The position numbers and the translations under genes are program-made. A stretch of 64,000 nt of DNA, taken from assembly GCA_002368155.1 (NCBI GenBank), contig AP018180.1, forward strand, positions 7,620,561 to 7,684,560, in the 5' to 3' direction. Below the pieces are notes generated by a model. That model ran no database searches, was not told the origin of the DNA, and was given only the letters and a program-made list of their open reading frames with translations. How positions within the stretch are numbered: the stretch's first letter is position 1; each line of letters begins with the position of its first letter. Positions 19,401 to 27,639 of this stretch are shown here, in pieces. The DNA comes from Nostoc carneum NIES-2107 (GTDB lineage: Bacteria; Cyanobacteriota; Cyanobacteriia; Cyanobacteriales; Nostocaceae).

Positions 19401-20012
19401 CTCACAACTTTAGAGGGGCATAACGGCTGGATATTTTCAGTTACCTGGAGTTCTGATGGTAAATTTCTAGCTAGTTTGAGTGAAGATAGCATTCATTTAT
19501 GGGATGCAAATACAAAGGAACTGATTCAAGTATTAGCAGGAAAATATGGTTTTATTGGGTCAATTGCCTTCAGTCCCAATAGTCAAATTTTAGTTACTGG
19601 AGATAGAGAATACAAAATTAAGTTTTGGGATCTTAGTACAGGAAACAGTTGGCAAACATCCCAGGGACATGAAGCTAACATTACCGATGTTAAGTTTAGT
19701 CCCAACGGCGAGATGATTGCCAGTGTCAGCCACGATCAAACTGTCAAGCTTTGGGATACCCAGACAGGCGAATGTGTAAAAACACTGCGAGGACATAGTA
19801 ATTGGATTTGGGCGATCGCATTTCATCCTCATAGACCAATTTTAGCCAGTGGTTCCCAAGATGAGACAATTCGCCTATGGGATATCACTACTGGGGAATG
19901 CTTGCAAATTTTGCGATCGCCTCGTCCTTATGAAGGAATGAACATTCAAGGTGTCACAGGTTTAAGCGCTAACCAAAAAGCAACTTTAAAAATTCTCGGC
20001 GCAATTGAGTAG
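16401..20012 (+). CDS. STAND NTPase: vWA-MoxR-associated-type HTH - NB-ARC - 14 WD40 repeats
   Basis: A 1203-residue protein. Residues 1-105 look like the HTH domain found at the N-terminus of vWA-MoxR-associated (ternary system) proteins (HLSDIQELVLRQSWEGYTYAEIA). Residues about 130-430 are an NB-ARC/AAA-like NTPase (Walker A LLGMGGVGKTALS, Walker B CLIVLDNAESIL). A short pentapeptide-like linker (about 545-580, VNLHQVNLQNTNLKKS) leads to 14 WD40 units, counted from their terminal IxLWD-type motifs, enough for two seven-bladed propellers. Such APAF1/plant-NLR-like STAND proteins oligomerise on ligand sensing by the repeat domain; roles proposed for bacterial relatives include phage defence and cell death. 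There is no separate catalytic effector domain, so the HTH or a partner would have to be the output. The ligand is unknown. Confidence 0.92.
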   Translation: MKSPRSITGVIYFLQPLGAIDLTFEQAMLVLDLVLQHKHLSDIQELVLRQSWEGYTYAEIAQSSGYDDDYIRDVGFRLWQTLSKALGENVNKSNIKSVLRRRYTTLPQSELQVSSVAMEQTLQTGPQQDWGEAIDVSIFYGRILEQAQLQQWIVQEKCRLVALLGMGGVGKTALSVKLAQQLQNDFDYVLWRSLRNAPPIVSLLKNIILFLSQQQEVNIPETVEGHISCLMKYFRSQRCLIVLDNAESILEGGKVSGCYRSGYEGYGQLLRRVGDERHQSCLIFTSREKPIGFTAREGANLPVRSLQLTGLPLAESQQILSIKGLVNATNERDSLIQRYTGNPLALKIVATTIQYLFDGNILQFLQQAPVVFGDIREILEQQFNRLSPNEKQVMYWLAVKREWVTITDLQEDIVPRISKRELLEVLLSLQGRSLIEKQSGSYTQQPVVMEYVTDQLIKDVCSEINSGEIELFNSYTLMAATAKDYVRESQRWVIVEPILNRLKTRFTTPSAIETRLKEIIVILQENFSTTPGYAAGNIINLLRQLNVDFTGWNFSGLTIWQAYFKDVNLHQVNLQNTNLKKSAFNEALVKIVVVKFSPLGQILASGDVHGRVHLWNLEDGQQLRSLEGHTAWVWQINFTSDGKTIASCCDRGIIQLWDVETGQCLHTVQQEEIRGWLASFNPDCTLLACSRTEQTIKIWDISTGECLKTLEQQESKIGGVAFSSNGQILASGSENGTVKLWDLITGDCLHTLKGHTQAVWSVSFSPNGKILASGSQDKTVKLWDVNKGRCKKTLQGPHIDIVWSIAFSPDGQTLAIAGEAPVISLWDVNTGQCIKTLLGHTTRVWSVAFSPDGQILASGSEDQSIRLWEVSTGRCIKTLQGYPSLIGSVVFHPDGQSLVSNTGNTIRFWDFPDGNCLKSLYDHSRDVMALAYSSDGQTLASSSVDSTIRIWHVQTGECLKILEEHTSFIFAVSYSHDDQTLASAGADKMIKIWDINTGQCLTTLEGHNGWIFSVTWSSDGKFLASLSEDSIHLWDANTKELIQVLAGKYGFIGSIAFSPNSQILVTGDREYKIKFWDLSTGNSWQTSQGHEANITDVKFSPNGEMIASVSHDQTVKLWDTQTGECVKTLRGHSNWIWAIAFHPHRPILASGSQDETIRLWDITTGECLQILRSPRPYEGMNIQGVTGLSANQKATLKILGAIE

Positions 20013-20037
20013 TTAGAAAACATGGATATTTAACCGC

Positions 20038-20070
20038 AGATAAACGCCGATCAATAATCAGCGTTTATCT
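20038..20070 (+). terminator. Hairpin after the STAND gene, directly abutting IS copy A
   Basis: A 10-bp stem, AGATAAACGC (20038-20047) with GCGTTTATCT (20061-20070). Its last four bases ATCT are the left target-site duplication of the IS5-type element, so the element inserted at the foot of this hairpin. Confidence 0.6.
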
Positions 20071-21048
20071 AGGGTCTGCTGAAAAAGTTATAAAAAAGCA
20101 ATCTTAAGGGTTGACTAGTTATCTAAGCAAAGTGAAATATAATTTTTTATTGCCTATAGCTAGGAAAATCATAAATTTAAATTATGCCATTGGCTAAAAA
20201 AGGTCTATTTTGGAAAAATAGACCTAAAAAGGCATAAAAAACCCGTGACAGGTGAGTAGAAAGATTCATGACTAAAAAAGTAATAGCAATTGCTGTTTGA
20301 GAAGTATGAGACAGTTTTGCCATCACTTTACCCAGGCTAAACCTTCTTTTACCTTGTCCAAACTTTCCCTCAATAGAATTACGAATCCTTTCGTCCTCTT
20401 GAGCTTGCTTCTTTTATTAATCTTCCCCGATTTTTTGGTTCACTTACCTCTTTTTCTTCTAATTCGGTTTTTTTTTAGCCTCTTGAGAAGATGTTGTCTC
20501 TAGCATCTTCTTCACCATTTCTTGATTCACTTTGTTCACTAGGTTAGCACTAATTCTTGAGCGAAAATGTACTAACATTGATGCGTCAAATGGAGATTCA
20601 TTACTATAAGATGACATCCCTATAAAGTACTGTAGATAAGGATTTTCTTTAATTTGTTCTACTGTCTCTCTATCGCTTATCCCTAGCTTTTCTTTGATTA
20701 TTAATGCGCCTAGCGCCATCCGAAATGATTTTGCTGGCGCTCCCATCTCTGCGGAGAAAGATGAAGAATATTCCTTTTCAAATTCTGTCCAGGGTATTAA
20801 ATCAGCCATGATTACCCAACGATTTTCTGATGACAACTTTCCCTCAAATGGAAGCAAGAAGTTTGACGGTGCAATTGGAGTTGATTCTTCTTTTCGGTAC
20901 ATGGTTACTTCCGATACACAGTGGTGGGACTGACCACTGTGATGCAAGGATTTTGGGCTATTTTACTTTCTTTTGTTGCACCTGAATATACTTCTAGGGT
21001 CTGATAATCCAGAGACTGTCACTTTTTCTTGATTTTTCAGCAAGCCCT
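20071..21048 (-). mobile_element. IS5-family deletion derivative, copy A (978 bp)
   Basis: Terminal inverted repeats of 16 bp with one mismatch (AGGGTCTGCTGAAAAA and AGGGCTTGCTGAAAAA) bound a 978-bp element flanked by a perfect 4-bp target duplication ATCT (20067-20070 and 21049-21052). It is the same element as 24167-25144 in inverted orientation, with one base difference noticed near the end (20089). The transposase gene is reduced to its two ends, so the element is non-autonomous. Confidence 0.93.
20177..20902 (-). pseudogene. IS5-family transposase remnant, copy A
   Basis: Reading from the ATG at 20902 (MYRKEES) there are about 147 codons of transposase N-terminus (MGAPAKSFRMALGALIIKEK, NPYLQYFIGM), ending in a run of nine A. 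A -1 shift there restores about 30 further residues (EVSEPKNRGRLI), after which an internal deletion joins directly to the family C-terminus in another frame (DERIRNSIEGKFGQGKRRF, ending at 20177). The DDE catalytic region normally between these segments is gone. It cannot encode an active transposase. Confidence 0.88.
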
Positions 21049-21058
21049 ATCTATACCT

Positions 21059-21153
21059 TATAGCGTTTCTCAATCTAGTGAGGTACGTTTTTGAAGCTGA
21101 TTGTTTTGATATAAAAGGTTCGTGTGTACTTCAGTTGCCTGGGAAACGCTATA
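21059..21153. repeat. 95-bp MITE-like palindromic repeat beside IS copy A
   Basis: An 11-bp perfect terminal inverted repeat TATAGCGTTTC / GAAACGCTATA bounds a 95-bp sequence whose arms are partly complementary further in. It begins only 6 bp beyond the IS target duplication. Confidence 0.65.
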
Positions 21154-21179
21154 TCAACGGTTAAAATAATTTGTATTTA

Positions 21180-21206
21180 AATTACGAATTACGAATTACG
21201 AATTAG
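21180..21206. repeat. 8-bp tandem repeat ATTACGAA
   Basis: Three units of ATTACGAA. Its reverse complement, TTCGTAAT, is repeated at 29709-29740. The period is eight, unlike the heptads elsewhere. Confidence 0.75.
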
Positions 21207-21212
21207 TAATTA

Positions 21213-22709
21213 TTAGCGTTTCACCGGATTCATCCATGCTTCTAAACGACTAAATGCTTGGGAAGAAAGCAGCGTTAAGCATAGATAAACAATAGCAACA
21301 GCTGTATAAATTTCAAAGGCGCGATAGTTATTTGCAACAATCAACTGTCCTTTGCGGAATAATTCTTCAAAACCAATAACTGTAACTAAACTAGTATCTT
21401 TTAATAAACTAATAAATTCATTACCCAAAGGTGGAATCATCCGCCGCAAAGCTTGAGGAAAAATTACATAGCGCATGGTTTGTACCGCACTCAATCCGAG
21501 AGATTGTGCGGCTTCAGCTTGTCCTGGTTCAATTGATTGAATCCCTGCGCGGACAATTTCTGCAATATAGGCGGCGCTATTTAATGTTAATGCAACTACT
21601 CCAGCAACCAAGCGATCAAATGAGAAAGTAATACCCAATTCTTGTGTTAGCGCAGGTATGCCAAAATAAATCATAAAAATCTGCACGAGTAAGGGAGTTC
21701 CGCGAAAGAAGTCCACATAGGCCCTTGCTAGCCAACGCACAGGTTTAATCCGGGAAAGGCGGACAATACCAATAAGGGAACCACCTACTAAACCCAGCAC
21801 AACAGAAAGTATTGTCAGTTCTAGTGTTACCAAGACTCCTTGTAAAAGAGTGGGCAAAGCCTGCAAAATCACATTAAATGAGGCAAATATTCCTGATGTT
21901 GCCTTATTTTGGTTTTCAAAGTTTGTCGTAGCTGGTAAGGTTGGCGGGTCAGCTTTAAACCACTTGCGGTAAATTTGGGCATAAGTGCCATTTTTCAGGA
22001 TTTTATCAATCCCATCGTTGATTAATGCCAGGTTGGATGAGTTCTTTGGTGTAGCAATGCCGTAATATTCTTCTGTGAGCAATTGCTCTACTACTTTCAG
22101 CCCCTTAAGATTGCCTGTATTAATGGCATATAAAGTAACTGGGGCATCGTTAATTACTGCATCAACGTTACCATTAGCTAATTCTTGCAGGGCAAGAGGT
22201 GCAGAATCAAAACTGCGAATTTTAGCACCGGGAATATCCTCAGCTTTTTTTGCGCCTGTAGTGCCTATTTGTACAGCAATTCTTTTATCTTTGAGAGTAT
22301 CAAAGTTAGTAATATCTTGATTGTCGGTGCGAATAGCGATCGCTAACCCAGCTTTAAAATAAGGACGAGAAAAGGAAACAGTTTTTGCTCTTTCCTCAGT
22401 AATCGTAATTGAACTAATCGCCGCATCTACCGTCTTGGCTTGCAACGCGGGGATAATGCCATCAAAAGGTATACTCTGATAATTAATTTTAAAATTAGCC
22501 GCAGTGGCGATCGCATTCATCAAATCAATCGAAAAACCTTGCGATTTACCGCCAGTTCCCAGAAACTCAAAAGGTGGAAATGCTGGTTCATTAGCTATCC
22601 GCAGGGTTTTTCCTACAGTAGGATTAACACTACAGCCTACAAGTAACAATAAACTTAAAGTTATAGCCACAAACGAATTTAACCAACGCCACCAAGCAAA
22701 TCCAGCCAT
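21213..22709 (-). CDS. bgtB: Amino-acid ABC transporter, fused substrate-binding protein and permease (BgtB-like)
   Basis: A 498-residue fusion. An N-terminal lipoprotein-type signal (LLLLVGCS, lipidation Cys about residue 26) leads to a polar-amino-acid binding domain (about 33-265; IANEPAFPPFEF, GFSIDLMNAIA). Then comes a His/Glu/Gln/Arg/opine-family permease (about 285-495) with several membrane segments and the EAA loop around EAAQSLGLSAVQTMRYVIFPQALR. It resembles cyanobacterial BgtB, which with the ATPase BgtA takes up glutamine and basic amino acids at the inner membrane. A start-proximal AAGGAA suits the ATG at 22707-22709. The ATPase gene is divergent (22788-23549), not co-directional. 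The pair lies between two inverted IS derivatives. Confidence 0.93.
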   Translation of the reverse strand: MAGFAWWRWLNSFVAITLSLLLLVGCSVNPTVGKTLRIANEPAFPPFEFLGTGGKSQGFSIDLMNAIATAANFKINYQSIPFDGIIPALQAKTVDAAISSITITEERAKTVSFSRPYFKAGLAIAIRTDNQDITNFDTLKDKRIAVQIGTTGAKKAEDIPGAKIRSFDSAPLALQELANGNVDAVINDAPVTLYAINTGNLKGLKVVEQLLTEEYYGIATPKNSSNLALINDGIDKILKNGTYAQIYRKWFKADPPTLPATTNFENQNKATSGIFASFNVILQALPTLLQGVLVTLELTILSVVLGLVGGSLIGIVRLSRIKPVRWLARAYVDFFRGTPLLVQIFMIYFGIPALTQELGITFSFDRLVAGVVALTLNSAAYIAEIVRAGIQSIEPGQAEAAQSLGLSAVQTMRYVIFPQALRRMIPPLGNEFISLLKDTSLVTVIGFEELFRKGQLIVANNYRAFEIYTAVAIVYLCLTLLSSQAFSRLEAWMNPVKR

Positions 22710-22735
22710 ATTTATGTTCCTTGACTTTTGATGAC

Positions 22736-22755
22736 AGACGCGATTAATCGCGTCT
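22736..22755. repeat. Perfect 20-bp palindrome AGACGCGATTAATCGCGTCT, copy 1
   Basis: This palindrome lies in the 78-bp gap between the divergent bgtB-like and bgtA-like genes. The same core, extended to 28 bp, occurs at 51230-51257. It may be a dispersed repeat; its position would also suit an operator, but the second copy argues for a repeat. Confidence 0.8.
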
Positions 22756-22787
22756 CTACAATTTTTGACTCTTTATCTTTAACTTTT

Positions 22788-23549
22788 ATGAATAGTTTCA
22801 CACCTGCAATTATTTTTGAAAATATCGAAAAAAGCTTTGGTTCACTAAAAGTTCTCAAAGGAATCTCCGGCGAAATTAACCGGGGAGAAGTGGTTGCGGT
22901 GATTGGTTCTTCTGGCTGTGGTAAAAGCACTTTACTACGATGTTTCAATCGTTTAGAAAGTATCAATCATGGGCGTTTAGTCGTTAATGGTATCGACTTA
23001 TCCCACCCGGAAATCAACTACAGTCAATTGCGGGAACTCAGAACCCAAGTAGGGATGGTTTTTCAGCAATTTAATCTCTTTCCTCATCTCAGTGTACTGG
23101 AGAATTTGACACTCTCCCCCCGCAAAGTTTTAGGGAAAACACCAAAAGAAAGCGCCCAATTAGCAGGATTGTATCTGGAAAAAGTCGGTCTTTTTGATAA
23201 AGCATCTGCTTATCCTGAGCAACTATCTGGGGGACAAAAACAACGAGTAGCAATCGCCCGCAGTTTATGTATGAATCCTCAGATTATGCTATTTGATGAA
23301 CCTACCAGTGCTTTAGATCCAGAATTGGTAGGTGAAGTTTTGCAAGTCATGCAACAATTAGCCGCAGAAGGCATGACAATGGTGGTTGTTACCCATGAAA
23401 TGCAATTTGCTAAAGAAGTAGCCCATCGGGTGATATTTCTCGATCAAGGGCTGGTGGTAGAACAAGGTATAGCCCATGAAGTTTTGACTCATCCCCAAAG
23501 CGATCGCCTGCGTACTTTCCTCAGCCGTCTTAATGCAGGTAAGCTGTAA
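22788..23549 (+). CDS. bgtA: Amino-acid ABC transporter ATPase (BgtA-like)
   Basis: A polar-amino-acid-type ABC ATPase of 253 residues from the chosen ATG at 22788 ([18 protein letters not shown]); a longer frame from 22728 has no family support at its N-terminus and crosses the palindromic repeat. Motifs in order are Walker [11 protein letters not shown]-loop [10 protein letters not shown], signature LSGGQKQR, Walker [13 protein letters not shown] and the H-loop VVTHEM. It should drive the BgtB-like permease encoded divergently next to it. In many bacteria such genes are co-transcribed, so the divergent arrangement with a 78-bp shared regulatory region is notable. Confidence 0.93.
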   Translation: MNSFTPAIIFENIEKSFGSLKVLKGISGEINRGEVVAVIGSSGCGKSTLLRCFNRLESINHGRLVVNGIDLSHPEINYSQLRELRTQVGMVFQQFNLFPHLSVLENLTLSPRKVLGKTPKESAQLAGLYLEKVGLFDKASAYPEQLSGGQKQRVAIARSLCMNPQIMLFDEPTSALDPELVGEVLQVMQQLAAEGMTMVVVTHEMQFAKEVAHRVIFLDQGLVVEQGIAHEVLTHPQSDRLRTFLSRLNAGKL

Positions 23550-23735
23550 ATTACTGATAAGTTAGCCTGCACCTAAAAATAAATCGTAAAGAAATGCTGG
23601 CATTTTTTGATTTTATTTATCATTACTAAACACTCTATTAAGAATTAAAATAACTAGTACTGTATTGCCGCGATCGCACATCGTAAAAATAAATTTTGGT
23701 TTGATTTTTATTAATTACTCAAAACTCAGTAATAC

Positions 23736-23936
23736 TTAAAGATATTCACGTAGAAAGTCAAAAGGATCGTCTCCCCAACAAGGTTCAGGTATCATGAACA
23801 GCAAGCTTTTCATGATATCCGCTTCAATTTCCTCACTATCTTCCCTGTCAAACAATTCTGTCATTGCTTTCCAGTCCCGTTCTTCCAAAGAAGCAATCGC
23901 TGGGGCATATATATGTACAGTTCCTGGATAATTCAC
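23736..23936 (-). CDS. Small acidic protein of unknown function
   Basis: A 66-codon frame with a GTG start (23934-23936) and an acidic, compositionally normal product (SLEERDWKAMTELFDRED, EPCWGDDPFDFLREYL). No family is recognised. It lies alone between the bgtA-like gene and IS copy B in otherwise AT-rich DNA, has no clear Shine-Dalgarno sequence, and could be chance. It is kept because the amino-acid composition looks like a real protein and no other gene overlaps it. Confidence 0.35.
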   Translation of the reverse strand: MNYPGTVHIYAPAIASLEERDWKAMTELFDREDSEEIEADIMKSLLFMIPEPCWGDDPFDFLREYL

Positions 23937-24166
23937 ACGCTAAATTTAGAGTAGAATAAAGCGAAAAGATTAGTATATTTTGTTGATAAACAATCATATT
24001 CTAACTTGGACATTGAGCCTTAGACGGAAATCATAGCAATCCTCATATCGTCATCCTCCATTATTCTTGAAAAATTAATAATTCTCTAGCAATACCCACT
24101 AAAACACATATATGTGAATATTGCCCAGGTGGGGATGAGAGACCATTTATAAAGTAAATCTTAAGT

Positions 24167-25144
24167 AGGGCTTGCTGAAAAATCAAGAAAAAGTGACAGT
24201 CTCTGGATTATCAGACCCTAGAAGTATATTCAGGTGCAACAAAAGAAAGTAAAATAGCCCAAAATCCTTGCATCACAGTGGTCAGTCCCACCACTGTGTA
24301 TCGGAAGTAACCATGTACCGAAAAGAAGAATCAACTCCAATTGCACCGTCAAACTTCTTGCTTCCATTTGAGGGAAAGTTGTCATCAGAAAATCGTTGGG
24401 TAATCATGGCTGATTTAATACCCTGGACAGAATTTGAAAAGGAATATTCTTCATCTTTCTCCGCAGAGATGGGAGCGCCAGCAAAATCATTTCGGATGGC
24501 GCTAGGCGCATTAATAATCAAAGAAAAGCTAGGGATAAGCGATAGAGAGACAGTAGAACAAATTAAAGAAAATCCTTATCTACAGTACTTTATAGGGATG
24601 TCATCTTATAGTAATGAATCTCCATTTGACGCATCAATGTTAGTACATTTTCGCTCAAGAATTAGTGCTAACCTAGTGAACAAAGTGAATCAAGAAATGG
24701 TGAAGAAGATGCTAGAGACAACATCTTCTCAAGAGGCTAAAAAAAAACCGAATTAGAAGAAAAAGAGGTAAGTGAACCAAAAAATCGGGGAAGATTAATA
24801 AAAGAAGCAAGCTCAAGAGGACGAAAGGATTCGTAATTCTATTGAGGGAAAGTTTGGACAAGGTAAAAGAAGGTTTAGCCTGGGTAAAGTGATGGCAAAA
24901 CTGTCTCATACTTCTCAAACAGCAATTGCTATTACTTTTTTAGTCATGAATCTTTCTACTCACCTGTCACGGGTTTTTTATGCCTTTTTAGGTCTATTTT
25001 TCCAAAATAGACCTTTTTTAGCCAATGGCATAATTTAAATTTATGATTTTCCTAGCTATAGGCAATAAAAAATTATATTTCACTTTGCTTAGATAACTAG
25101 TCAACCCTTAAGATTGCTTTTTTATGACTTTTTCAGCAGACCCT
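24167..25144 (+). mobile_element. IS5-family deletion derivative, copy B (978 bp)
   Basis: The same 978-bp element as copy A in the opposite orientation, with the same 16-bp imperfect inverted repeats, flanked by its own perfect 4-bp target duplication AAGT (24163-24166 and 25145-25148). The internal deletion and the run of nine A are at the same places as in copy A. Confidence 0.93.
24313..25038 (+). pseudogene. IS5-family transposase remnant, copy B
   Basis: From the ATG at 24313 the frame runs to TAG after the nine-A run at 24739-24747. A -1 shift there gives ELEEKEVSEPKNRGRLI; the deletion junction follows at about 24793-24800, and the C-terminal transposase segment KQAQEDERIRNSIEGKFG then runs in another frame to TAA at 25036-25038. 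The reading frames match copy A exactly. The hairpin at about 24988-25020 (AGGTCTATTTT / AAAATAGACCT) near the gene end could be the IS terminator. Confidence 0.88.
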
Positions 25145-25148
25145 AAGT

Positions 25149-25465
25149 AGGGGAGCCACTGCGTTGCGGAGACAGTGCTGTGGGCGGGTTCCCCGACTTG
25201 AGGCAACTGTCGTCGGGTTTCCCGCGTTGTAGCAAGTGGCGTTGTGTTACGGCTATGAAAGGATTTGGGACACAGAGACAATGGAATTTAGCCGCAGGGC
25301 ACCGCCGCGTGGATGATGCGTTAGGCGCTAGGATAGTTCTTTGGTGACAAATCATCTTGGAAACCAGCGCCTAACACATCCTACGATCATTTTATTTTTA
25401 CTTTATAAATAACCTCTGAGGGGGATGAGGGAGATGAGGTAGAGAAATAACAGCCCAATTAGCAA
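25149..25465. other. Intergenic region with palindromic repeat fragments
   Basis: No gene. It contains GGGGAGCCACTGCGTTG and AGCAAGTGGCGTTG, shared with the core of the 2248-2403 element, and an inverted repeat between about 25313 and 25385 (GATGCGTTAGGCGCTAGG against CCAGCGCCTAACACATC). Short frames across it are repeat products. Confidence 0.55.
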
Positions 25466-26146
25466 TTACCGATTACCCATTACCAAACCCCAACTGTCTA
25501 CAGACTCAACTAATTCCACTGCAAAAACTTCTGCAAAGGACTTTGCTATCTGGGGACGTACTTGTTCACAGGTAATACCAGGAATCCAAGCGGCTAAACT
25601 GGCTACAGGTTTATCGGCTATACCGCAGGGGACAATTTGACTAAAGCCTGTCATATCAGGACAGACGTTAAAAGCAAAGCCGTGCATTGTAATCCAACGG
25701 CTGACTTTAATACCAATCGCTGCAATTTTACGTCCTTCTACCCAAACACCTGTAAAACCTGGAATTCGTTCGCCTGGCAAATTGTAAATGGCTAATACCC
25801 GAATTAAAACTTCTTCTAATTGGCGCAAGTACCAATGCAAGTCTTTTTGATGGCGTTGCAGATTTAAAATTGGATACCCTACGAGTTGACCGGGACAATG
25901 GTAAGTAACTTCGCCACCACGTTCGATTCTATGAACTTCAAATTTAGTTCGCTCAGGGTCAAATTTGAGAAAATCTAATTTAGCTCCTTGTCCCAAAGTA
26001 TAGACCGGGGGATGCTCTAGCAAAATTAGTGCGTCATCGAGCTGGGGATTTTGGATGCGATCGCTCATCAGCGAACGTTGCCATTCTAGCGCCTCAATAT
26101 AAGGCAGCAATCCCTGGTTATATAACAAACAGCGATGATGATGCAT
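25466..26146 (-). CDS. lipB: Octanoyltransferase (lipoate biosynthesis)
   Basis: LipB moves the octanoyl chain from acyl carrier protein to lipoyl domains such as that of pyruvate dehydrogenase E2. From the chosen ATG at 26146 the protein has 226 residues; a TTG 57 bp upstream also opens the frame but adds a weak N-terminus. Motifs include [14 protein letters not shown], the catalytic-site segment [40 protein letters not shown] (lysine and general region of the active site) and the acyl-thioester cysteine in IVPCGI. The last residues, MGNR and the stop, are read from GGTAATG-type heptad repeats, so the C-terminus has been altered by an STRR. lipA is not in the window. Confidence 0.95.
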   Translation of the reverse strand: MHHHRCLLYNQGLLPYIEALEWQRSLMSDRIQNPQLDDALILLEHPPVYTLGQGAKLDFLKFDPERTKFEVHRIERGGEVTYHCPGQLVGYPILNLQRHQKDLHWYLRQLEEVLIRVLAIYNLPGERIPGFTGVWVEGRKIAAIGIKVSRWITMHGFAFNVCPDMTGFSQIVPCGIADKPVASLAAWIPGITCEQVRPQIAKSFAEVFAVELVESVDSWGLVMGNR

Positions 26147-26220
26147 TTGCTTACTACGGATTAGAGCAAAAATCAACTGGTTTTGGGACGAAATATATTT
26201 CAAGTAGACTGGTTTGAGTC

Positions 26221-26782
26221 AACAATTGTCAAGCTATGCAAAGGATTTTAAAGGAACATCAAGGGAATTGGCTTTAGAAAATACAAAGTGCTAGTTTGAA
26301 TATATAACCTCAAATGGTTCTAGGAGGAATCTTCTGCAATAAGCATCACGCCAACACAAGAGGAAGAAATGCACTGGCTGATGACGTCTAAATAAATTGT
26401 TTGCATCGACAACACAAATATTCTCTATCCCACGTGAGCAAACCACCTGTAATATTAGCGGAACAACTACTTCTATTTATGTAAAGATTGTTCCAAAACT
26501 GTCGACAGGTAAGAGATCAGCTGCTCAGACTACCTCAATACAGGTATCTCGCTTTGGTTAACTAATTGCCTGACAACCAGTTATCAACCGATGCAGAGAT
26601 AGAGAAAATTATCAAAGGAACGCGCGCGCAGTCACAAAGAAAGATACAACAATGATGATGGTAGGCGTACCGGTAGTACATAAAATGCTTCAAATATTGT
26701 TTTGGCGGCAGTGATAGACCTTACCGCAATTTCGTTACAAAACCAAACCAATTCATATTAAATATTGAGCGGGAGAGTTTAC
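26221..26782. other. Long upstream region of lrtA (probable 5' leader)
   Basis: About 560 bp without a gene separates lipB from lrtA, which read in opposite directions. In other cyanobacteria the lrtA transcript has a long leader involved in light/dark stability (known for the family); this region is the natural place for one. No specific promoter or structure is claimed. Confidence 0.4.
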
Positions 26783-27445
26783 ATGAAGCTTGTCATCCAC
26801 GGCAAAAATATTGAAATCACCGATGCGATTCGGGAATATGTGCATCAAAAAATCGAAAAAGCAGTTAGTCACTTTCAGAACATCACCAATGAAGTGGATG
26901 TGCATTTAAGCGTAGCTCGCAATCCCCGAATTAACCCCAGACAGGCGGCTGAAGTAACTATTTATGCCAATGGTAACGTCATCCGTGCCGAGGAAAGCAG
27001 CGAAAATCTATATGCCAGTATTGACTTAGTAGCAGATAAAATTGCTCGTCAACTGCGTAAGTATAAAGAAAGACGACATGATAAGAAAACTCAGAGTCAA
27101 CCTACTAATGAGGTAGTAGTTCCCCAACCTGTAGTTGCAGATTTAATTGGCGATCGCACTCCAGAATTACCCAATGAGATTGTCCGCACCAAGTACTTCT
27201 CAATGCCGCCAATGACTGTTACAGAAGCGTTGGAACAACTCCAACTAGTAGGACATGACTTTTATATGTTCCTCAATTCTGAAACAGGTGAGATTAACGT
27301 CATTTATGAACGTAATCACGGCGGTTATGGTGTAATTCAACCACGTCATAATAACGGCCATACCAACGGTCATAGTAATGGTAAAAATGGCAAGACAGCT
27401 AATGCTAATTTTGTCATTTCCGAAAAACCGTTTTTGGCTAAATGA
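26783..27445 (+). CDS. lrtA: Ribosome hibernation promoting factor, long form (light-repressed protein LrtA)
   Basis: A 220-residue long-form HPF. The N-terminal HPF/YfiA domain (about 1-105: [38 protein letters not shown]) binds the 30S subunit. The C-terminal domain (about 135-185: [46 protein letters not shown]) promotes 100S dimerisation. An Asn/Gly/His-rich tail follows ([15 protein letters not shown]). The ATG at 26783 with an upstream GGGAGAG was preferred to a start 18 bp earlier. By family it is induced in the dark and in stationary phase and protects idle ribosomes. A strong hairpin at 27519-27550 probably ends the transcript. Confidence 0.95.
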   Translation: MKLVIHGKNIEITDAIREYVHQKIEKAVSHFQNITNEVDVHLSVARNPRINPRQAAEVTIYANGNVIRAEESSENLYASIDLVADKIARQLRKYKERRHDKKTQSQPTNEVVVPQPVVADLIGDRTPELPNEIVRTKYFSMPPMTVTEALEQLQLVGHDFYMFLNSETGEINVIYERNHGGYGVIQPRHNNGHTNGHSNGKNGKTANANFVISEKPFLAK

Positions 27446-27518
27446 GCAACCAGGGATAGGTTACTAAGAAATATAACAGCAACGTCAGGCACGGAGGATA
27501 ACAAGACAAGCAATATAA

Positions 27519-27557
27519 GAAGGACAAGGGAGTGTTTCCCCTTGTCCTTCTCTCTTT
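27519..27557 (+). terminator. Probable intrinsic terminator of lrtA
   Basis: A 12-bp perfect stem GAAGGACAAGGG / CCCTTGTCCTTC with an 8-nt loop, followed by TCTCTTT. Confidence 0.75.
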
Positions 27558-27639
27558 GTAGATTCAATAGACTTGTTGCAGAAGTCGGGAAAAGGTTAAG
27601 GGGCAAGGGGGAAAGGTTTCAATACTACAAGGGATAGCA

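Noticed and set aside
20071-25144. Composite transposon carrying bgtB-bgtA as cargo
   Set aside because: The outer flanks differ (ATCT versus AAGT) while each copy has its own matched duplication, so the whole unit did not insert as one. It could still mobilise later.
25143-25355. 70-codon minus-strand frame after IS copy B
   Set aside because: It is composed of palindromic repeat fragments.
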